This document shows positions 10,595-10,961 of a stretch of 10,961 nt of DNA, in pieces (position 1 is the first letter of the stretch; the number at the start of each line of letters is the position of its first letter). This stretch comes from Candidatus Woesearchaeota archaeon (GTDB lineage: Archaea; Nanobdellota; Nanobdellia; SCGC-AAA011-G17; GW2011-AR20). The DNA lies in assembly GCA_018302725.1 (NCBI GenBank), contig JAGVZJ010000003.1, positions 1-10,961 on the forward strand, read 5' to 3'. The translations under genes and the position numbers were made by a program. The notes below the pieces were generated by a model. That model was not told the origin of the DNA. It searched no databases and saw nothing but the letters and a program-made list of their open reading frames with translations.

Positions 10595-10961
10595 AAGTTT
10601 CATTTATAGACGCCAAAGCAAGGTTTGATAACTCTAGATTAAAATCGCTTATTGTTTCAAGATTTAAAAATAAAAGATATGGGCTAGTAAGCGCTGTTCA
10701 GTTCCTCCCACAACTAAAAGAGATAAAAGAGTTATTACCCAATTCAATAATCGCTGGGCAAGTAGTTGGTTGCAACGTTCTTAATACTGTAAAACTAAAA
10801 GAAAAGGTAAAGGGATTTGTATATGTTGGATCAGCTTATTTTTATCCAATTGAGATAGCTGTAAAGACTAAATTGCCAGTATATGTTGCAAACCCATTAA
10901 CAAATAAGATAACAGTGATTTCTAGACAGGAAGTAGAAGATTATGAAAAAAAGAAGAGGGG
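10591..10961 (+). CDS. dph2: Dph2-family diphthamide synthesis protein, N-terminal domain absent, 3' end outside window
   Basis: A frame of 123 codons open to the window end. It resembles the second domain of archaeal Dph2, the radical-SAM-like iron-sulfur enzyme that starts diphthamide formation on aEF2. Matching pieces are YGLVSAVQFLPQLKEIKELL, GQVVGCN (C61) and FVYVGSAYFYPIEIAVKTKLPVYVANP. In characterised Dph2, the cysteine aligned here is the second of three cluster ligands and is preceded by about 160 residues. Here only 60 precede it, so the first domain and first cysteine are missing. The start is fixed by the ATGA overlap with ZPR1, and the region upstream is filled by ZPR1 in another frame. 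It could be a shortened DPANN form or a split gene. Confidence 0.8.
   Translation, partial: MKVSFIDAKARFDNSRLKSLIVSRFKNKRYGLVSAVQFLPQLKEIKELLPNSIIAGQVVGCNVLNTVKLKEKVKGFVYVGSAYFYPIEIAVKTKLPVYVANPLTNKITVISRQEVEDYEKKKR

Overview
The window looks like housekeeping chromosome from an AT-rich archaeon, most likely a DPANN lineage close to Woesearchaeota, Pacearchaeota or Nanoarchaeota. The reasons are an Orc1/Cdc6 initiator, an Spt5/SecE/uL11 cluster, eL40, eL43, RpoP, prefoldin beta, aIF5A, FtsZ with SepF, a long FKBP and a Dph2-family protein, combined with very compact genes, TATA boxes and mostly leaderless starts. The lineage call is inference; the archaeal assignment is secure. I see no CRISPR array, insertion sequence or phage gene.

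Layout. The left end holds the 3' part of orc1/cdc6 (plus strand), a short zinc-ribbon protein, then a 400-base stretch with two unrecognised small ORFs (50 and 32 aa) that have the strongest Shine-Dalgarno sites in the window. A metallophosphoesterase follows. Next come minus-strand genes (listed left to right): a 40-aa arginine-rich protamine-like protein possibly preceded by a 28-aa leader ORF, a TatD nuclease overlapping a site-2-type M50 protease, eL40 coupled to aIF5A, and a lysine-tailed 150-aa protein. From about 5.2 kb to the end everything is on the plus strand: FKBP isomerase, FtsZ, the secE-spt5-uL11 operon, tRNA-Pro(UGG), the eL43-rpoP-pfdB-UPF0147 operon, sepF, then ZPR1 overlapping the start of a Dph2-like gene cut by the window end.

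How the genes work together. Much of the window serves transcription and translation (Spt5, RpoP, uL11, eL40, eL43, aIF5A, tRNA-Pro) and handling of new proteins (SecE, prefoldin, FKBP, ZPR1). FtsZ and SepF supply the division ring and its membrane anchor. ZPR1 plus the Dph2-like protein form a possible elongation-factor maturation pair, by analogy with eukaryotic ZPR1 (EF1A) and diphthamide synthesis (EF2).

Two initiation styles stand out. Genes at the head of housekeeping transcripts sit about 25-29 nt after a TATA box, so are probably leaderless, and downstream genes usually follow the junction TAAAATG. Clear Shine-Dalgarno sites are confined to small, poorly characterised proteins. The most unusual items are the SD-driven small ORF pair, the Arg-rich and Lys-rich basic proteins, and the Dph2-like gene that starts without its N-terminal domain.
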